Shown here: in pieces, positions 55,027 through 63,990 of the stretch | Layout of the letters: the number at the start of each line of letters is the position of its first letter | Numbering within the stretch: position 1 is the stretch's first letter | DNA from: JAEULH01 sp963805915 | GTDB taxonomy: Bacteria > Pseudomonadota > Alphaproteobacteria > Rhodospirillales > Defluviicoccaceae | Assembly: GCA_963805915.1 (NCBI GenBank) | Contig: CAWDWD010000021.1 | Span: 186,001-250,000 of the forward strand | Direction of reading: 5' to 3' | Length of the DNA stretch: 64,000 nucleotides | Translations under genes and position numbers: made by a program | The notes under the pieces: generated by a model | Told to the model about the DNA's origin: nothing | The model's database searches: none | Seen by the model: only the letters and a program-made list of their open reading frames with translations

Positions 55027-55559
55027 CGCGCAATCTCATCGAAACGGTGATGGGCGCCGTCGTGCTCGCGGTCGCCGGCCTGTTCATCTATTTCGCCTAC
55101 ACCAACGCCGAGGTCGGCGCGGTGCGCGGCTACGAGGTCAGCGCGGCCTTCTTTAAGATCGGTGGGCTCAACACCGGCAGTGACGTTCGGATTAGCGGTG
55201 TCAAGGTCGGCAGCGTTGTTGACCGCCGGCTCGATCCCACGACTTACGACGCCATTGTCGTCATGAGCATCGCCAATGACGTCAAGCTGCCGGAAGACAC
55301 CGTTGCCGCCATCGCTAGCGAGGGTCCGCTCGGCGGCAAGTACGTTCGCCTCGAGCCGGGCTCGGCGAAGACCTATCTCGCGAGCGGTGACCGGCTCAAG
55401 GAAACCCGCAGCTTTAAGTCACTGGAAGACCAGGTCGGCGAGATCATTTTCCTCGCGACCAGCAAGCCCGCCGCGCCGCCCGCCGATGAGTTTCCGTCCG
55501 ACGAGTTTCCGTCCGACGAGTTTCCCTCTGGCGAGACTCCCGCCGGACCGGGGCAGTAA
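55023..55559 (+). CDS. MlaD-like MCE-domain protein, second of two
   Basis: 178 residues. One N-terminal span (about 6-24) and one MCE domain: EVSAAFFKIGGLNTGSDVRI, SGVKVGSVVDRRLDPTTYDA and EGPLGGKYVRLEPGSAKTYL. The tail carries a tandem 15-bp repeat (55488-55532) giving DEFPS-DEFPS-DEFPS. It overlaps the first mlaD gene by 4 bases. The pair may form a mixed hexamer. Confidence 0.85.
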   Translation: MTRNLIETVMGAVVLAVAGLFIYFAYTNAEVGAVRGYEVSAAFFKIGGLNTGSDVRISGVKVGSVVDRRLDPTTYDAIVVMSIANDVKLPEDTVAAIASEGPLGGKYVRLEPGSAKTYLASGDRLKETRSFKSLEDQVGEIIFLATSKPAAPPADEFPSDEFPSDEFPSGETPAGPGQ

Positions 55560-55585
55560 CACCGCAGCGCGCCGAGGTGGCGGGG

Positions 55586-56329
55586 ATGAGCCAGCGATGG
55601 AGCGCGGCCGAGTACGCCCGCAATGCCCGCTTTGTGGCCGATTTGGCGGCTCCGCTGGTCGCGCTGCTCGCGCCCCGGACGGGCGAGCGCGTCCTTGATC
55701 TCGGCTGCGGCGACGGCGTGCTGAGCGAGGCGATCGCGGCTTGCGGGGCCGCCGTCGTCGGTGTCGACGCGAGCGAGGACATGGTCGCGGCAAGCCGCGC
55801 GCGCGGCCTCGATGCCCGGCTCATGGCCGGCGAAGCCCTAACGTTCGAAGACGAGTTCGACGCCGTTTTCAGTAACGCGGCCTTGCACTGGATGGCCGAC
55901 CTCGACGGCGTCGTCGCCGGGGTGGCGCGGGCATTGCGCCCCGGCGGGCGTTTCGTCGGCGAAATGGGCGGCGCCGGCAATGTCGCCTCGGTCGTCTCCG
56001 CGCTCGACGCGGCGATGGCGAGGCGAGGCCTGCGCGGAGGCTCGCCCTGGACCTTCCCCGCGGCCGAAGCCTTCTCGGCGACACTGATCGACCACGGCTT
56101 CGCGGTGGCGGGCGTGGATCTGTTTGCCCGGCCGACGCGTCTTCCCGGCGATATCGGCGCATGGCTGGAGACCTTCGCTGGTCACTATCTCGCGATGATT
56201 TCGGATGGCGAGCGGGCGGACTTCATCGCCGAGCTTACCGCCGCCCTGCGGCCGCGCCTACGTACGCCCGCCGGCTGGACCCTCGATTACGTTCGCCTGC
56301 GCTTCCACGCGCTGAAGCCTGGAGCGTGA
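55586..56329 (+). CDS. Class I SAM-dependent methyltransferase
   Basis: 247 residues from ATG 55586. The Rossmann motifs are VLDLGCGDGVLSEAIA (motif I), VVGVDASEDMVAASRARG (acidic loop) and DAVFSNAALHWMADLD, as in trans-aconitate methyltransferase-type enzymes. Substrate unknown. It lies 27 bases after the second mlaD gene and may be in the same transcript. Confidence 0.8.
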   Translation: MSQRWSAAEYARNARFVADLAAPLVALLAPRTGERVLDLGCGDGVLSEAIAACGAAVVGVDASEDMVAASRARGLDARLMAGEALTFEDEFDAVFSNAALHWMADLDGVVAGVARALRPGGRFVGEMGGAGNVASVVSALDAAMARRGLRGGSPWTFPAAEAFSATLIDHGFAVAGVDLFARPTRLPGDIGAWLETFAGHYLAMISDGERADFIAELTAALRPRLRTPAGWTLDYVRLRFHALKPGA

Positions 56330-56746
56330 TCGGCCCGGGCGGATACATGGCCCTCAAGTCCACCGCCATCCATCCGGCGTCATCCTCGGGGCGGAGGGCC
56401 CCTCACTGCCCCGATGGGCGCTGCCCTTTTCTTAGGCAAGCGGTCCCAAGTTGCCGATCGCGCGGGCAGGATGCCGCCGAGCGGGCGCGCGACCGGCCCT
56501 TTGTCTTTCGTCTTTTCCCACGCAATTAGCGGCCGCGGCGATGCTGGCACGGAAGTTGAGTTACGGTTCCCCGGTCTTGAGGCGCGCGTCTTCGTGCTCG
56601 CGCGGTGAGACCGGGACGGGCGAGGCTCGCTGGAGCCAGGACACCCCACGGCCGCGGACAACGCGAACCAACGCTACGTGATGCCCGCGAAGTCTGGTCG
56701 GGCCGCGAACCGAGACGAGAAAAACGATGCCTAGGAGAGCCTTGTA
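56330..56746. other. Intergenic upstream of amt
   Basis: 417 bases with no supported gene. It contains the promoter of the ammonium transporter, including the sigma-54-like sequence at 56545-56559 listed separately. Nothing else was recognised. Confidence 0.4.
56545..56559 (+). promoter_or_regulatory. Sigma-54-like promoter sequence before amt
   Basis: TGGCACG-GAAG-TTGA matches the -24 half of the sigma-54 consensus exactly with the right spacing, but has A instead of the nearly invariant C in the -12 element. It is about 190 bases upstream of amt, which is NtrC/sigma-54-controlled in many bacteria. Confidence 0.3.
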
Positions 56747-58075
56747 ATGAGTTTGCTGATGAGAAAGTCTGCTGGCCTCGCGCTGGCGGCCATGGCGGTG
56801 ATCGGCGGCGCGACGATCGCGGCGGCCCAGGACGCGGCGGTGGCCGTCGCGGAAAAGGTTCCCGCGCTCGACAGCGGCGATACCGCCTGGATGCTCATGT
56901 CCACCGGCCTGGTGCTGCTGATGACCATTCCCGGGCTCGCCTTGTTCTACGCCGGGATGGTCCGCAAGAAGAACGTGCTCGCGACGGCGATGCAAAGCTT
57001 TGCCATCTGCTGCCTTGTCACCGTCCTGTGGACGGTCGTCGCCTACAGCCTCGCTTTCGGCGACGGCGGCGACTTCAACGCCTATATCGGCGGCCTCGGC
57101 CGGCTGATGCTGGGCGGCATGGGCGCCGACGCCATCAAGGGGACCATCCCCGAGTTGGTGTTCATGGCCTTCCAGATGACCTTCGCGATCATCACCCCGG
57201 CGCTGATCACCGGCGCCTTCGCCGACCGGATGAAGTTTTCGGCGATGCTGTGGTTCATCGGCCTGTGGGTCATCGTGATCTACGCGCCAATCGCCCACTG
57301 GGTCTGGGGCGGCGGCTTCCTCGGCACCGCCGGTGTGCTCGACTACGCCGGCGGCACCGTGGTTCACATCAACGCCGGCGTTGCCGGTCTGGTGACCTGC
57401 ATCGTCCTTGGCAAGCGCCGCGGCTACGGCTCGGAGAACATGGAGCCGCACAACCTGGTGCTCAGCCTGATCGGCGCGTCGCTGCTGTGGGTCGGCTGGT
57501 TCGGCTTCAACGCCGGCTCGGCGCTGGCGGCCAACGGCGCCGCCGGCATGGCGATGGCCGTCACCCAGATCGCGGCGGCGACCGCGGCGCTGACCTGGAT
57601 GCTGGTCGAGTGGATGTTGCGCAAGAAGCCGACCATGCTCGGGATCGTTTCCGGCGCCGTCGGCGGGCTAGTCGCGATCACGCCGGCGGCCGGCTTCGTC
57701 GGCCCGGGGGGCGCGCTCGCGATCGGCGCGGCGGCCGGCCTCGCCTGTTTCTGGGGCGCGGTTTGGCTGAAGCCCGCCCTCGGCTACGATGATTCGCTCG
57801 ATGCCTTCGGCGTCCACGGGGTCGGCGGCATCGTCGGCGCCCTGCTCACCGGCGTCTTCGCCGTCGAGGCCATCGGCGGCACCCCGGGCCTGATCGAAGG
57901 CAACCCGATGCAAGTCTGGATCCAGCTCAAGGGCATCCTGGTCACCGCCGTCTACTGCGGCATCGTCACGTTCGTGCTGCTTAAGATCATCGACCTGGTC
58001 ATCGGCTTGCGCGTCGACCAGGAGACCGAGATCACCGGCCTCGACCTCGCGCTCCACGGCGAAACGGTGCAGTAA
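56747..58075 (+). CDS. amt: Ammonium transporter (Amt family)
   Basis: 442 residues. An N-terminal signal-like segment is followed by about 11 membrane spans. Family landmarks are FYAGMVRKKNVLATAMQSF, PIAHWVWGGGFLGTAG (His region), YAGGTVVHINAGVAGLVTC and DAFGVHGVGGIVGALLTG (the twin-His pore). The protein moves ammonium across the inner membrane. No glnK gene is adjacent. An AGGAGAG site precedes the ATG, and a strong terminator follows. Confidence 0.96.
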   Translation: MSLLMRKSAGLALAAMAVIGGATIAAAQDAAVAVAEKVPALDSGDTAWMLMSTGLVLLMTIPGLALFYAGMVRKKNVLATAMQSFAICCLVTVLWTVVAYSLAFGDGGDFNAYIGGLGRLMLGGMGADAIKGTIPELVFMAFQMTFAIITPALITGAFADRMKFSAMLWFIGLWVIVIYAPIAHWVWGGGFLGTAGVLDYAGGTVVHINAGVAGLVTCIVLGKRRGYGSENMEPHNLVLSLIGASLLWVGWFGFNAGSALAANGAAGMAMAVTQIAAATAALTWMLVEWMLRKKPTMLGIVSGAVGGLVAITPAAGFVGPGGALAIGAAAGLACFWGAVWLKPALGYDDSLDAFGVHGVGGIVGALLTGVFAVEAIGGTPGLIEGNPMQVWIQLKGILVTAVYCGIVTFVLLKIIDLVIGLRVDQETEITGLDLALHGETVQ

Positions 58076-58116
58076 CCCTCCGAGTTACGTCCTCACCTCG
58101 CTCGGAAAACTCGACC

Positions 58117-58149
58117 CGGCCGGAGGCTCAACCCTCCGGCCGCTTTTTT
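58117..58149 (+). terminator. Intrinsic terminator after amt
   Basis: A 10-bp GC-rich stem, CGGCCGGAGG with CCTCCGGCCG (58117-58126 and 58133-58142), with a 6-base loop, followed by CTTTTTT. It lies 42 bases after the amt stop. Confidence 0.9.
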
Positions 58150-58295
58150 GTCCCCGACGCGCGGTTCCCGCCGCCATTGCCGCTCACAACTCCGCCAGAA
58201 AATCGGCGTTATATAGCAAACGCTCCTTGCCGACAGTTCCTCACCGTCACGCTTGGATTGTACCATGCCGGCATGGGTGAACAACATGTAGTGAC

Positions 58296-58586
58296 ATGCT
58301 CGGCACGCTGCGCGTTGCGCATCATCCGATGACGACGGATGAACTGGCGTCCCACGTCATGGCCGAACGCGACCTGAGCATGTCAGACGAGCGGCTGTTG
58401 CGTACTGTATCCAAGTACCTCGGCGCGTGCTTGCGGCACCATCGTAACAGCGGCGTGTTGCAGTCCGCCGCGACCGAAGGCGGGAGAATGTTGTGGAAGG
58501 TTACCTTAACAGACAAATTAATTGAGATAAGACAATCATTCTATTGTCCCGACGAAACTGCGGATGTTAGGCTGCTGCTTACTTAA
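58296..58586 (+). CDS. Small hypothetical protein at the edge of an AT-rich patch
   Basis: 96 residues: MTTDELASHVMAERDLSMSD, then RLLRTVSKYLGACLRHHRNS, which looks like a small helical or winged-helix protein. The last 20 codons lie in AT-rich DNA and overlap the end of the parA-like remnant on the other strand, so the 3' part may be foreign or fused. No family recognised. Confidence 0.4.
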   Translation: MLGTLRVAHHPMTTDELASHVMAERDLSMSDERLLRTVSKYLGACLRHHRNSGVLQSAATEGGRMLWKVTLTDKLIEIRQSFYCPDETADVRLLLT

Positions 58587-59231
58587 CTGCGTTTCATTAA
58601 CGTAAATATTAATTTTGGAAACCACTTTGGTTCCAGTCGTCATGTTGGACATAGGCCATCCTAATGCACCAGAGACAACTGATGCGGTATTAGCGTCGTT
58701 AATTTCAAACTGAAATATCTTCCTAAAATCACTTTTATTTGCCGTGGCTCCGTGTCCGGTTGGATGAATCCGGAAAAGGCTTGGTTTTATAAGCCAAACA
58801 TTCCATATTTCTTCACCAATTTCACTAACAACTGCCTTGAATGCACTCGCAGATGAGTTGTTCATTTGCGTTAGTCTATTGCCACATAACAGTATATTTC
58901 AGGAACCGTTAGGCGAAACCGTTCTGAATTGATATGAAACTCAGATTGTTGCGCTCCCGGAACACGAGTAATACCATAGAGAAGGGCAATGACAGCCCTA
59001 ACAGATCTTTTGGATGATCCGTCTGCAGAAAAAGGAATGATTAGCCTGTCAGATGCTGACATTGCCATTTCTGTGTATATTGTAAAACTCGGATTACAGT
59101 CTATGAATATAGTACTCTCCTAATTATTCCACGACGCTCTGATGTCCTCTATTAGGTCGCTTATCCAGCTATGAACAATACGCCAAGCATCTTCAGGGTA
59201 ATTGCTCACGCCCCCTCGGGATGAGCGCTGG
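58536..59231 (-). pseudogene. ParA-family ATPase remnant, N-terminally truncated
   Basis: In AT-rich DNA, three pieces on the minus strand line up with a ParA-like partition ATPase. The first (59229 down to a TAG near 59130) gives SNYPEDAWRIVHSWISDLIE. The second gives TIFIDCNPSFTIYTEMAMSA (the Walker B region FIDxNPSF) and RLIIPFSADGSSKRSVRAVI. The third, after a one-base shift near 58880, gives NRLTQMNNSSASAFKAVVSE and runs to a stop at 58536. The N-terminal part with the P-loop is missing where the IS66-family element begins, about 59232. It is dead: one stop, one frameshift, one truncation. Confidence 0.65.
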
Positions 59232-60708
59232 GTAGCGGCGGCTTAACGCGATATCCGGGCGGTTTTGCGGGGCGATTTCGCAATATGTTGTTGACGTTGG
59301 GCTGGGGTCATGATTTTACGATTTCATGCCCCAGGTGTCCGATATCCCGTCTCTTTCCGCCGCTGAGAAAGACGCTCTGATCACGACGTTACTGGCGCGT
59401 GTTGAGGCGTTGGCCTCGCGCGTCACGGCATTGGAACGGGAAGTCGTTGAACTGCGGGCGGAGAATGCGGCGCGGCGCGCGAAGCTGAGGCTGCCGCCGA
59501 AGACCCCTTCCAATTCCTCGAAGCCGCCGAGCCAGGGGCACAAGGGAGGGGGGCGAACGGTGATGGGGCGAACGGTGATGGGAAGGCGAAGCCGAAGGGC
59601 AAGGTCCATGCTGGTGCGCACCGTCCGCTGCATCCCAACCCGACGCGGCGGCGGGAGATGCTGGCCGAGCGGTGCAGCCATTGCCACACCGATGTGAGCG
59701 GCGTTTTCCAAGAGGCTGTGCACGCCTATGACCGCATCGAGGTTCCCGAGATCGTACCGGATGTGACCCGTGTGACGCTTTATGGCGGGGTCTGCCCGTG
59801 CTGCGCGCGGCGGTTCAAGGCATCCCCACCCGCGGGGTTGGAGCCGGGCTCGCCGTTCGGGGTGAACCTGCGGGCCTTCGTGCTGTACTTGCGCTTCGCC
59901 CAGGCGATCCCGTTCGAACGTCTGGCCCGGCTGATGTCGGATCTTTTGGGGCTGGAGATCAGCGAGGGGGCGCTCGCCAACCTGCTGGAGGCGAGCGGCG
60001 ATGGTTTTGCCCATCAGGCAACCCTGATCCGCGACCGGCTCTTATCGGGCACCATCCTGCAATCCGATGAGACCAGCGCCAGGGTCGGCAAGAAGACCTG
60101 GTGGACCTGGGTATTCCATAACGGCGACAGCGCCCGCTTCGTGGTCGCCCCTAGCCGGGGCAAGGTGGTGGTCGCGGAATTCCTCGGCGACTTCCGCCCG
60201 GAATTCTGGGTCTCCGACCGGCTCGGCGCCCAGATGGGCTGGGCCAGAACGGGGCATCAGGCCTGTCTCGCCCATCTCTTGCGCGATGTCCAATACGCTA
60301 TCGATGCCGGCGACGAGTGCTTCGCGCCCGGCATCAAGAAGCTCTTGAAGCAGGCCGTCGCGATCGGCCGCCGGCGCGGCCGGCTTAAAGACTCCACCCT
60401 CGCCGTTTACCAGGCCAAACTGGAAACGCGGCTCGACCAGTTGCTGCGGATCGAGCCTACAGGCGAGCAGGGACAAAAGCTCGTCCGGATCATCAAGAAG
60501 TTCCGCCAGAACCTGTTCGTCTTCGTCACCAACCGGGATGTTCCGCCGACCAACAACGGCTCGGAACAGGCGCTCAGACCCTGCGTCATCTTCCGCAAGG
60601 TCACCAATTGCTGCGTATTCCACTGAAGTCGGCCACCGATTCCAATCGAAGCCGGCCGGGGATTCCACTGAAGCCGGCCGGGGTGGCGTCATCGGCGGAG
60701 TGATGGGT

Positions 60709-61470
60709 TCAGGTTACGGTGGCGACGTCAAGTCTGTCGCGTTGGGCAATAAGCTTGCGCATGCTTTCTCCCTTCAGGACAAGGCGGTGAGCATTATGGA
60801 TGAGGCGGTCGAGGATGGCGTCAGCCAGGGTTGGATCGCCGATCACGTCATGCCAGTGCTCGACGGGAACCTGGCTGGTGACGATGGTTGACGCGCGGCC
60901 ATGGCGATCGTCGACGATTTCGAGAAGATCGCGGCGCTGCTCGGCGGTCATGGGCGCGAGCCCCCAATCGTCGAGGATAAGCAACTGGACGCGGGCCAGG
61001 CGGGTCAGCAGCCGCCCATAACGGCCGTCGCCGCGGGCAAGGGCGAGCGCCTCGAGCAGCCTGGGCAGGCGGTGATAAAGGACGGAGCGATCGTCGCGGC
61101 AGGCTTTGTGCCCGAGCGCGCATGCGATCCAACTTTTTCCGACGCCGGTCGGGCCGATGATCAGCAAGTTGAGCTTGCGTTCGATCCAGTCACCGGCGAC
61201 GAGGCTGGTGAGCAGGGTTCGATCGAGGCCGCGGGGGGTGGTGAGATCGATGTCCTCGGCAACGGCGGCGTGCCGCAGCCCGGCGAATTTCAGCCGGGTT
61301 GCGAGGCTCTTGTTCTGCCGCTCGACGACCTCACGATCGACCATGATGGCGAGACGATCCTCGAACGGGAGTGAGGCGACGTCGGGCAGGCGGCGCTGAT
61401 CGTCGAAGGCCTTGGCCATGCCGGTCAGGCCGAGGGCGATAAGGCGATCGAGGGTGGGATGGGTGAGCAT
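60709..61470 (-). CDS. istB: IS21 helper ATPase IstB
   Basis: 253 residues. Walker A is in NLLIIGPTGVGKSWIACALG (about residues 100-119). Walker B is in RVQLLILDDWGLAPM, and a sensor-like region IVDDRHGRASTIVTSQVP follows. IstB is a AAA-type ATPase that helps the IstA transposase choose and activate targets. It lies 15 bases after istA. Confidence 0.95.
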   Translation of the reverse strand: MLTHPTLDRLIALGLTGMAKAFDDQRRLPDVASLPFEDRLAIMVDREVVERQNKSLATRLKFAGLRHAAVAEDIDLTTPRGLDRTLLTSLVAGDWIERKLNLLIIGPTGVGKSWIACALGHKACRDDRSVLYHRLPRLLEALALARGDGRYGRLLTRLARVQLLILDDWGLAPMTAEQRRDLLEIVDDRHGRASTIVTSQVPVEHWHDVIGDPTLADAILDRLIHNAHRLVLKGESMRKLIAQRDRLDVATVT

Positions 61471-61485
61471 GGAGGTCTCCTGTTG

Positions 61486-63021
61486 TTAATGGTAATAGCC
61501 GCGGCCGCGGATGTTACCGTGGCGAATGGGTTCGGCCGCGGCGTCGGCGTGGAAGGCCTTGTCGAGGCCATTCTTGAGGATCGAGGCAATCGAGCCGTAG
61601 GTGCTGGCGCCGATACTCAGGCCCCGCAGGCAGGCGGCTTCGAGGCGGATGTCGCCATAGCTTTTGGCCAGCCTCAGGATGCCGAGGCCGGCACGAAAGC
61701 CCTGCTCGGGATGGGGCTTGGCGCGCAGGATCGTCTCGATCAGCTGGACGGTCGCGGGGCCGATCCTGGCGGCCTCGCGCGTAAGCCGAGCCGGTGTCCA
61801 TTCGGCGTAGCGCCGATGCGCGCTCGGCATGTGCTCCGGCACCGTGGTGTGGCGGTTGCGCAGCGACGAACGCACGTGGGCGGCCACGCGCTTGCCTTTG
61901 TGGAAGACTTCGACGGTGGTCTCGGTGGTGCGCGCCTCGACGGTCTGGCGGATCAGACCCGATGGGACCGAGTAGAAGTGGCCGGCGAGTTCGATGTGGT
62001 AGTCGGGCGCGACACGCGCCTTCTTCCACTCGGCATATTCGTAGGGTTCGGCCGGCAGAGGCGCGAGCGCCGGGGCATCGATCGTTTCGAATAGCTGCCG
62101 CCGGCTGGCGCCGATCTTGCGCATCGGCCGGGCGTTGAGTGCGGCGAGCAGCTCGGCGATCGCCGCGTTCAATTCGGCCAACGAGAAGAAGCGCCGGTGG
62201 CGCAGACGGGCGAGAATCCAGCGCTCGACGATCAGCACCGCGACCTCGACCTTGGCCTTGTCACGCGGCTTGCGCACCCGCGCCGGCAAGATCGCCGTGC
62301 CGTAGTGGGTGGCAAGATCCTGGTAAGTGCGATTGATCCCCGGCTCGTAGCGGCAGGCAACGGTGACGCCGGCTTTCAGGTTGTCGCAGACGACCAGGGC
62401 CGGCACGCCACCGAGAAAGGCGAAACCATCGACGTGGGCGCCGGTCCAGTCGGCGAGCCCCTCGCTCCAGCGGGCCTGCGCGAACGTGTAATTGGAGGCG
62501 CCGAGCACGGCGACAAAGATGTGCGCGGCGCGAACCTCGCCGCTTGGGACATCGAAGACCGGAACCGTGTCACCGGCAAAATCGACAAACAGCTTCTCGC
62601 CGGCGACATGGATCTGGCGCATGGTCGCGCTGACCGTCCGCCGCCACGCGCCATGGAGCGCGCAAAACCGGCTGTAGCCGTAGCCGGCGGGATGCTCGGC
62701 CCGATATTCCTCCCATAGCAGCAGCAGCGTGACGCCCGGCCGGCGCAGCTCCAACTGCAGCCGGCCCCAGTCCGGCAGTGGCGCAGGCGGACCGCCATGA
62801 AAGCCCGGCGGCGTGAACAGCCGCCGGTCTAGCGCAGCGTCGTCGAGCTCGGCGGGGAGCGGCCAGCCGAGCCCAATCACAGACGCTCGACGCAGGTATT
62901 CCGCCACCGTCGATCGGCTGACACCAACCGACCGGGCGATGACCCGCTCACTGACGCCGCAGGCGTGTTTCAGGCGAAGTACTTCTCGAACTTTGCGCAT
63001 CGGCAATCTCTCAGCAGCCAT
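61486..63021 (-). CDS. istA: IS21 transposase IstA
   Basis: 511 residues. An N-terminal helix-turn-helix reads MRKVREVLRLKHACGVSERV then SVGVSRSTVAEYLRRA. The integrase core has LFVDFAGDTVPVFDVPSGEV (first Asp), ALVVCDNLKAGVTVA (second Asp) and KPRDKAKVEVAVLIVERWIL (Glu). No frameshift was seen, so with istB it should be able to transpose. Confidence 0.95.
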   Translation of the reverse strand: MAAERLPMRKVREVLRLKHACGVSERVIARSVGVSRSTVAEYLRRASVIGLGWPLPAELDDAALDRRLFTPPGFHGGPPAPLPDWGRLQLELRRPGVTLLLLWEEYRAEHPAGYGYSRFCALHGAWRRTVSATMRQIHVAGEKLFVDFAGDTVPVFDVPSGEVRAAHIFVAVLGASNYTFAQARWSEGLADWTGAHVDGFAFLGGVPALVVCDNLKAGVTVACRYEPGINRTYQDLATHYGTAILPARVRKPRDKAKVEVAVLIVERWILARLRHRRFFSLAELNAAIAELLAALNARPMRKIGASRRQLFETIDAPALAPLPAEPYEYAEWKKARVAPDYHIELAGHFYSVPSGLIRQTVEARTTETTVEVFHKGKRVAAHVRSSLRNRHTTVPEHMPSAHRRYAEWTPARLTREAARIGPATVQLIETILRAKPHPEQGFRAGLGILRLAKSYGDIRLEAACLRGLSIGASTYGSIASILKNGLDKAFHADAAAEPIRHGNIRGRGYYH

Positions 63022-63378
63022 CGGACCTCCCTCGCGTTCATGAGCGAGGGAACCCTAGCCGCATCTCAATCGCCGACGACGCTCACCCCTTGCAAACCAT
63101 CAGGGGTGGCCGTCTTCATCGGAATCGGTGGCCGGCTTGCGCTGGAATTGGTGGCCGACTTGCCGCGGAATATGCACCAATTGCTTCCGCTCCGAATGGG
63201 GTGCCAGGCTCTACGCCGATGTCAGGTCGGTGTTCGAGACCGCCCGACGACGCGGCGCTCCCATCCTGCAATCCATCCGCCTGACCTTGGACGGAGAGCC
63301 TCTGCCCGCCGGCCCTTGAGGTCGCTTGCGGTCACCAACACCATCGCGCAAAACATCGGTGATGGGGCATCGCGGCCG

Positions 63379-63990
63379 ATGTCCGATGCCGATAAGGATA
63401 CCAAGATCATGGCCAGGACCAGCGTGCCGAGGAACAGTGCCGGCACGACCATCGTCAGTCTGAAGGTGACGCTGCGCGGCACGAAGCCGCCCATCTGGCG
63501 CCGGCTGCTGATGGCGGACACCATGACGCTCGACGACCTGCATCAGGCGATCCAGGCGACGATGGGCTGGGATGACGGCCACCTCCATGCCTTTGACATC
63601 GACGGGCGGCAGTATGGCGACCGGCAAACCGTCGATGACGTCGCCGACGAAAATCGGCTGACGTTGAAGGGCCTGCTGAAATCCGGCGTCGCCCGCTTCA
63701 CCTACACCTACGACTTCGGCGACGATTGGGAACACACGGTCGCGATCGAAAAGACCCAGCCCGCTATCGACGCGGAGCCCTATCCGCTCTGCGTCGCCGG
63801 GAAACGCGCCTGTCCGCCAGAAAATTGCGGCGGACCCTGGGGCTACCAGCAACTTCTGGAAGTTCTGGCCGACCCCGACCATCCCGACTATGCCGACCAG
63901 AAGGAGTGGATCGACGAAGACTTCACCCCAGACCACTTCGACACTGTTGCCGCCAATGCCGCCCTGGCCGCGCGCTTCAAGCGACGGTGA
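63379..63990 (+). CDS. Plasmid pRiA4b ORF-3-like protein, IS66 passenger
   Basis: About 203 residues from ATG 63379 (ATG 63409 is an alternative). The family pattern is clear: SLKVTLRGTKPPIWRRLLM, TLDDLHQAIQATMGWDDGHL, FTYTYDFGDDWEHTVAIEK and CPPENCGGPWGYQQLLEVL. The family is named after a gene on pRiA4b and often travels with IS elements; its function is unknown. It follows the IS66 transposase after 60 bases. Confidence 0.8.
   Translation: MSDADKDTKIMARTSVPRNSAGTTIVSLKVTLRGTKPPIWRRLLMADTMTLDDLHQAIQATMGWDDGHLHAFDIDGRQYGDRQTVDDVADENRLTLKGLLKSGVARFTYTYDFGDDWEHTVAIEKTQPAIDAEPYPLCVAGKRACPPENCGGPWGYQQLLEVLADPDHPDYADQKEWIDEDFTPDHFDTVAANAALAARFKRR

Larger units (their letters stand above)
60612..63176 (-). 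mobile_element. IS21-family insertion sequence, complete, 2565 bp
   Basis: The ends are imperfect inverted repeats starting TGCGTATTCC on the left and, on the other strand, TGCATATTCC on the right, followed by AGTCGGCCACC. The flanks are a perfect 8-bp duplication CCAATTGC (60604-60611 and 63177-63184). Extra internal copies of the end motif (GATTCCACTGAAGCCGGCC) near 60661 fit the multiple terminal repeats of IS21 elements. It has both genes, istA and istB, and looks intact and recent. Confidence 0.93.
59326..63319 (+). pseudogene. IS66-family transposase, frameshifted and split by IS21
   Basis: The N-terminal part (from 59326) has the coiled coil LLARVEALASRVTALEREVV and KTPSNSSKPPSQGHKGGG. 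A frameshift in the G run at about 59545-59555, beside a 15-bp duplication (GCGAACGGTGATGGG twice), moves reading into the frame with MLAERCSHCHTDVSG. The DDE-type core reads GTILQSDETSARVGK and NNGSEQALRPCVIF. Reading stops at the IS21 insertion after KVTNC and resumes after 63176 as NCFRSEWGARLYADVRSVFE, ending GEPLPAGP at 63319. Confidence 0.9.

Noticed and set aside
56605..57792. A 395-codon frame overlapping amt
   Set aside because: Arg/Gly-rich out-of-frame reading of the amt gene.
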